From contig NW_019091372.1 of NCBI RefSeq assembly GCF_001949145.1, forward strand, positions 1,026,239 through 1,090,238: 64,000 bases of DNA, read 5' to 3'. How positions within the stretch are numbered: position 1 is the first letter of the stretch; each line of letters starts with the position of its first letter. Position numbers and translations under genes: made by a program. Of this stretch, positions 59,901 through 64,000 are shown piece by piece. The notes under the pieces were generated by a model. The model was given only the letters and a program-made list of their open reading frames with translations. It did not search any database and was not told where the DNA came from. The DNA is from Acanthaster planci. Taxonomy: Eukaryota > Echinodermata > Asteroidea > Valvatida > Acanthasteridae.

Positions 59901-62510
59901 AGTGAAGCTATTGTCGGAAGTGGCGCCGAAGTAGCCGATATCTGAAGAGAAGGGGGGAAGCATAGCTAGCAGTCACCCGAAAGCTCGCTGGCAAACAGAA
60001 TCGGACTAGACGGGCACAACGACCTGACGTTCAGGACTTGCGGGTACAAATCGAGACCAGCGGACACACGATATTTGGCCGCAATGAGCTAGCTTGCCGG
60101 AACCGATATGCCCGATCTACAAGTGTATGGGCTAGAAGTTTAGATGTCCTGCAATCAACAAGTACAAACAAAAGCTGTTTCAGTAAGAATAATTTTAATC
60201 TAAGTCTTGTTACTTTTCACATCTGGCAAGAGAGTACTCAAAAAGGAAAAACTTTCCCAAAATATCCCAACATCATCTGAAATGTTGCTATATTGAGTAC
60301 ATGTACTGCAGTGAATGAAATCCCACACAAGATATGAAGTTGAGAAATAAGATTGGTTTACTCATTATTTTTCTAAGTACCACATGCAACAAGTGCAATA
60401 CCAAAACTAGAATACTCTTTTCAAAAAAAAAGGTCATCCCTTTAGACCCCCAAACTGAAATGAAGACAAAAGTATTTCAAGCATACATGTAACAGTCAAG
60501 TTTCGGATTTCTGAAATTTATCCCATTGGAAATATATTTGCCAGGCGCAATCGGTCGACCTGCAGAATCAGTCAGTTGGGCTACACAATCAGTCGAACCG
60601 GCAGGGAATTTCGTCAAAGTGATCTTCAGCAAGTGGGAATTAGACAGAAAGATGATCAACTGATGGTGGAGATGTGCAGTTATGGCTGAATCAGCGAAAA
60701 CTGACTGATTGTGAAGACTGACCGATCACACTTGGCAAACGCGCACATGTCCAAAGGGCTACTGCAACCAGCGAGGACAGGACAAGCAGCGTACCTGGAT
60801 CGCGAGTACCTCTGGCGCCTGTTGTAGGGGCAGTCTCGGGCAAAGTGGCCCGGCTTGCCACACTCATAGCATTTGTCATCGTTGTACGAGCGGCGGGGGG
60901 GGTAGCGGCTGCCATAANNNNNNNNNNNNNNNNNNNNNNNNNNNNNNNNNNNNNNNNNNNNNNNNNNNNNNNNNNNNNNNNNNNNNNNNNNNNNNNNNNN
61001 NNNNNNNNNNNNNNNNNNNNNNNNNNNNNNNNNNNNNNNNNNNNNNNNNNNNNNNNNNNNNNNNNNNNNNNNNNNNNNNNNNNNNNNNNNNNNNNNNNNN
61101 NNNNNNNNNNNNNNNNNNNNNNNNNNNNNNNNNNNNNNNNNNNNNNNNNNNNNNNNNNNNNNNNNNNNNNNNNNNNNNNNNNNNNNNNNNNNNNNNNNNN
61201 NNNNNNNNNNNNNNNNNNNNNNNNNNNNNNNNNNNNNNNNNNNNNNNNNNNNNNNNNNNNNNNNNNNNNNNNNNNNNNNNNNNNNNNNNNNNNNNNNNNN
61301 NNNNNNNNNNNNNNNNNNNNNNNNNNNNNNNNNNNNNNNNNNNNNNNNNNNNNNNNNNNNNNNNNNNNNNNNNNNNNNNNNNNNNNNNNNNNNNNNNNNN
61401 NNNNNNNNNNNNNNNNNNNNNNNNNNNNNNNNNNNNNNNNNNNNNNNNNNNNNNNNNNNNNNNNNNNNNNNNNNNNNNNNNNNNNNNNNNNNNNNNNNNN
61501 NNNNNNNNNNNNNNNNNNNNNNNNNNNNNNNNNNNNNNNNNNNNNNNNNNNNNNNNNNNNNNNNNNNNNNNNNNNNNNNNNNNNNNNNNNNNNNNNNNNN
61601 NNNNNNNNNNNNNNNNNNNNNNNNNNNNNNNNNNNNNNNNNNNNNNNNNNNNNNNNNNNNNNNNNNNNNNNNNNNNNNNNNNNNNNNNNNNNNNNNNNNN
61701 NNNNNNNNNNNNNNNNNNNNNNNNNNNNNNNNNNNNNNNNNNNNNNNNNNNNNNNNNNNNNNNNNNNNNNNNNNNNNNNNNNNNNNNNNNNNNNNNNNNN
61801 NNNNNNNNNNNNNNNNNNNNNNNNNNNNNNNNNNNNNNNNNNNNNNNNNNNNNNNNNNNNNNNNNNNNNNNNNNNNNNNNNNNNNNNNNNNNNNNNNNNN
61901 NNNNNNNNNNNNGGCTGCCATAATTGCCGCCGTACCCGCCGCTGCGACGGTCACGGTTTCGGCCGCCACGCTTCTCCCCAGTAGCCATTTCAACCTCCAC
62001 ACGGCGGGAACAAATCACGCTGTGAAGACAAACGAAAATCCATCATATATGAGTACAGAACGAGCTTCCATTCTGTTGATGCTTACATTACATTTTTAAG
62101 AATTTAGCACGATGAAGCAATGAATTTATCTTTCTTGGTGAGACACATCGCTCATTACAATCTGTGTACATATGATAAGTATCCTAAACATGAATGTTTC
62201 AGAGTCAGGAAATTAATGGTACACACTGTTTGCCGATGTAACGACCTTGACTAAGTAATTCTCACACCTTCCAGGTCCCGGTACCTAGATCAAGTGAAAA
62301 TACTCACGTGTCGTTCAGGCCTTTCACTGAGTCCAAAGCGTCTCGGGGCTCCTCAAACTCCACAAAGGCAAAGCCAGGTGGCTTTTTGGCCACCCACACG
62401 TGCTTCAGAGGCCCATACACACCGAAAGCCGCCTCCAGCTCTTTGGCATTTCCATAGTCACTGAGGTTGCCCACGTACACCTTGCAGTTGTTTTGTTCGT
62501 AGCGCGACAT
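56904..62510 (-). CDS. SRSF7: SR splicing factor with RRM and CCHC knuckle (SRSF7-like)
   Basis: Exons: 62510..62308, 62019..60795 (interrupted by N), 57817..57755, 56940..56904, all GT-AG. Exon 1 and the start of exon 2 encode one RRM: RNP2 is VYVGNL, RNP1 is GFAFVEF, ending [13 protein letters not shown]. After a Gly/Arg-rich spacer comes a zinc knuckle ([14 protein letters not shown]), the mark of SRSF7 rather than SRSF3. The last two exons give a short RS tail ending SYHSPYRS and stop. SR proteins of this type bind pre-mRNA, steer splice-site choice and help mRNA export. If the gap is closed on the shared 11-base overlap, exon 2 is 219 bp, the frame is kept and the protein is about 173 residues. 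The ATG at 62510 is chosen because MSRYEQ directly precedes the RRM. Confidence 0.9.
57128..57388. mobile_element. 261-bp MITE in the last SRSF intron
   Basis: TGTGACCCAGCACATC and ATCAGGAATAAGTC at the left are matched on the other strand from the right end by TGTGACCCGGTACATT and ATCAGGAATATGTC. The arms are about 34 bp. Non-coding. Confidence 0.75.
59475..59945. repeat. ~180-bp tandem repeat, three diverged units, in SRSF intron
   Basis: Units start near 59481, 59657 and 59841. Each contains a TGGAGGTCGTAACTTCTG-like start, TTCACAAATT, AAACGCT and a TGTAGGAGATGTAGTTGG or TGTCGGAAGTGTAG-like segment. The array lies in the 3-kb intron between the zinc-knuckle exon and the RS exon. Confidence 0.7.
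60918..61912. other. Assembly gap (995 N) inside SRSF exon 2
   Basis: The unknown bases interrupt exon 2 of the SRSF7-like gene. Both edges end in the same 11 bases (GGCTGCCATAA on the plus strand), indicating overlapping contig ends rather than about 1 kb of missing sequence. Confidence 0.9.
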
Positions 62511-63851
62511 CTTGACGTGTGGCCCACAGTAGTTTCTGTCATGTGCAGGCACGGTTGGTTAAATGCATGACGTCTTTCAAATTCTCCAGCCAGTTGACAT
62601 TTTAAAATTATTTATCCCCCCGACTGGGTTACACATGTGCATGCTGAACATACAGTACAGTATGTGTGGGAAGTCAAGGTACCAGACTGGCGCTTTACAT
62701 GTAAATTTACACATTACACAGTGCAGGGTGTCTTGACTTTTCACGCACAGACGCCCCCACCATCTTTCGGTGACATCCTGGCATTATATTAAAATGGCGA
62801 CATCAACGGCCTGCATACCTACGTCACATTCAAAGATCACCGTTTTCAAGACACAATTACATGGGAAAACTCCACATTTGTCAGAAGAGGTTTGTAACCA
62901 TGCTAACACAGATGGAGCGAAGTGGGAATGGGGCGATGTGGTTAGGGGTGAAGTGGAAATGGGAAGAGGTGACTGTAAAGCGAGACATACGATATGCAAT
63001 TACACGTATGAAGCCAAACCACAGTGATTGTGTATGTATTGCGCATGTCCAATGTTATAGTATTAGACTCGCGTTGCAGCCGTTCATCGGTATGGGCCTA
63101 TCTACAGTAAAAACACCGCCAACTTGAGTGAATTGCGGTAGTCAAGCGGTACTTACAGCATAATGGTTTGTGATTCGTGGGTTTGAATCCTGTCACGTGT
63201 GTCAAAATTGTGGACAGGGAAGATTTTTTTTTTAGGAATATAAACCCCGAGTGTTATAGGAGCCTGATTTCACTCGACAAGTTTCTATGGTTTGCTGAGC
63301 CCCATACATGTCATGCACGTGTCCATGGTTGTGGACCGTGGTTTGGTTTCACACGTGTACGTATGATGGCCTACAGAGCTCGCTAATGCACATTGCAGTA
63401 CGCCACCGGGGTACCTCCGGTTTCAAGGCATCATGCATTTTCAATCGTTTCCCCCATTCATAAGTTTCGATGTACTTTGCAGCCACTGCCTTTCGAAGGA
63501 AAGAAATAGTACAATTACAATGAGGCGGCAGGCGTACTTTTTAAGTTTTTCCACTAAAAACCGAGAAATCCTATGCAGAAAATTCGCGGAAACACTTACA
63601 TGTGGAATGCGCCAGCTCTCCTCGCGTCTCTCAGAGAAAACTGATACCCAAACCGAGGTACCCGGTACCCTAAAGCTGGTTACATATACAATTACGGCTA
63701 ATGGTCACCAGCGAAAGTGCAAAGCACGCGCACTATCGATCAATAATTTATCGATCGATCCACTGTTCTAAGAAATACCATTGAGGGCGCTTTTAAGAGT
63801 AGGCGGACCTAGTTTGTTCGGAGGGGGGATTCTGTAGTTACTGGAAGTACG
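62511..63851. other. SRSF upstream region
   Basis: Contains the 5' UTR and promoter of the SRSF gene on the minus strand and possibly the promoter of a plus-strand gene at 63852. Between them a tRNA-like fragment is visible at 63135-63190. No other gene was recognised. Confidence 0.35.
63135..63190 (+). repeat. tRNA-like A/B-box fragment (SINE head?)
   Basis: GCGGTAGTCAAGCGG (A-box-like) is followed, 30 bases on, by GGGTTTGAATCC (B box). No acceptor stem closes around it, so it is a tRNA-derived repeat head rather than a tRNA gene. Confidence 0.35.
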
Positions 63852-63909
63852 ATGGCTTTTACCACACAGGTTTTTAGAAATTTTGAAAAGATAGAAGTCT
63901 CTGGAAAAG
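63852..63909 (+). CDS. Possible first coding exon of an unidentified gene
   Basis: An ATG opens a 19-codon frame reading MAFTTQVFRNFEKIEVSGK that ends at a plausible donor (AAAG|gtatat, phase 1). The peptide is not low-complexity and looks like a genuine N-terminus, but I do not recognise the family. The gene would continue beyond the window and lie head-to-head with the SRSF gene, about 1.3 kb apart. Confidence 0.35.
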
Positions 63910-64000
63910 GTATATTAACGCGATCAGTTTGTGAAGCTTAAACCATGTAATGTGTATAAATTTGGGGGTGCTGCTCCCGCCGGACGTATGGTGGCGCTGT

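Overview
The window is animal nuclear DNA: genes have GT-AG introns, intergenic DNA is long and AT-rich, and short inverted-repeat (MITE-like) elements are abundant. TACATGTA-type words recur throughout, as is common in marine invertebrate genomes. The gene content (an N-terminal RASSF, a gamma-butyrobetaine dioxygenase (BBOX) cluster, a Methuselah/class-B-like receptor with a somatomedin-B-like exon, an SRSF7-like splicing factor) suggests an invertebrate deuterostome, perhaps an echinoderm. That placement is inference; no diagnostic marker is present.

Layout: 1-7.7 kb is non-coding, with a 12-bp and a 135-bp tandem repeat, and may partly be 3' UTR. 7.7-9.4 kb (minus) is a RASSF7/8-like gene in two coding exons. 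13.0-26.1 kb (plus) is a 7TM receptor; its last two exons are certain and its three 5' exons are inferred from matching splice phases. Its introns carry several inverted-repeat elements, including one of two TTAA-flanked (piggyBac-like) MITEs. 28.3 kb holds a decayed BBOX last exon. 30.5-35.5 kb (minus), 40.5-44.2 kb (plus) and 48.8-53.2 kb (plus) are three complete five-exon BBOX genes (A, B, C) with identical splice phases and intact metal-binding residues. Between A and B lie a broken transposon-like ORF, a TA-flanked MITE, a long TTG microsatellite and a 762-bp foldback element. A second copy of the same MITE sits in the stop codon of gene B. 56.9-62.5 kb (minus) is an SRSF7-like gene whose second exon is cut by a run of 995 N that looks like an assembly artefact. 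A possible first exon of another plus-strand gene is at 63.85 kb.

Functionally the core is the BBOX cluster, encoding the last enzyme of carnitine synthesis. Copies B and C have a basic, alanine/serine/arginine-rich N-terminal extension resembling a mitochondrial presequence; copy A lacks it. RASSF, the receptor and the SR protein are unrelated neighbours. No prokaryotic-type system (operon, CRISPR, IS element) is present. The most unusual material is the mobile-element architecture: a foldback element, paired MITEs in opposite orientation, and an insertion that split a stop codon but left termination intact.
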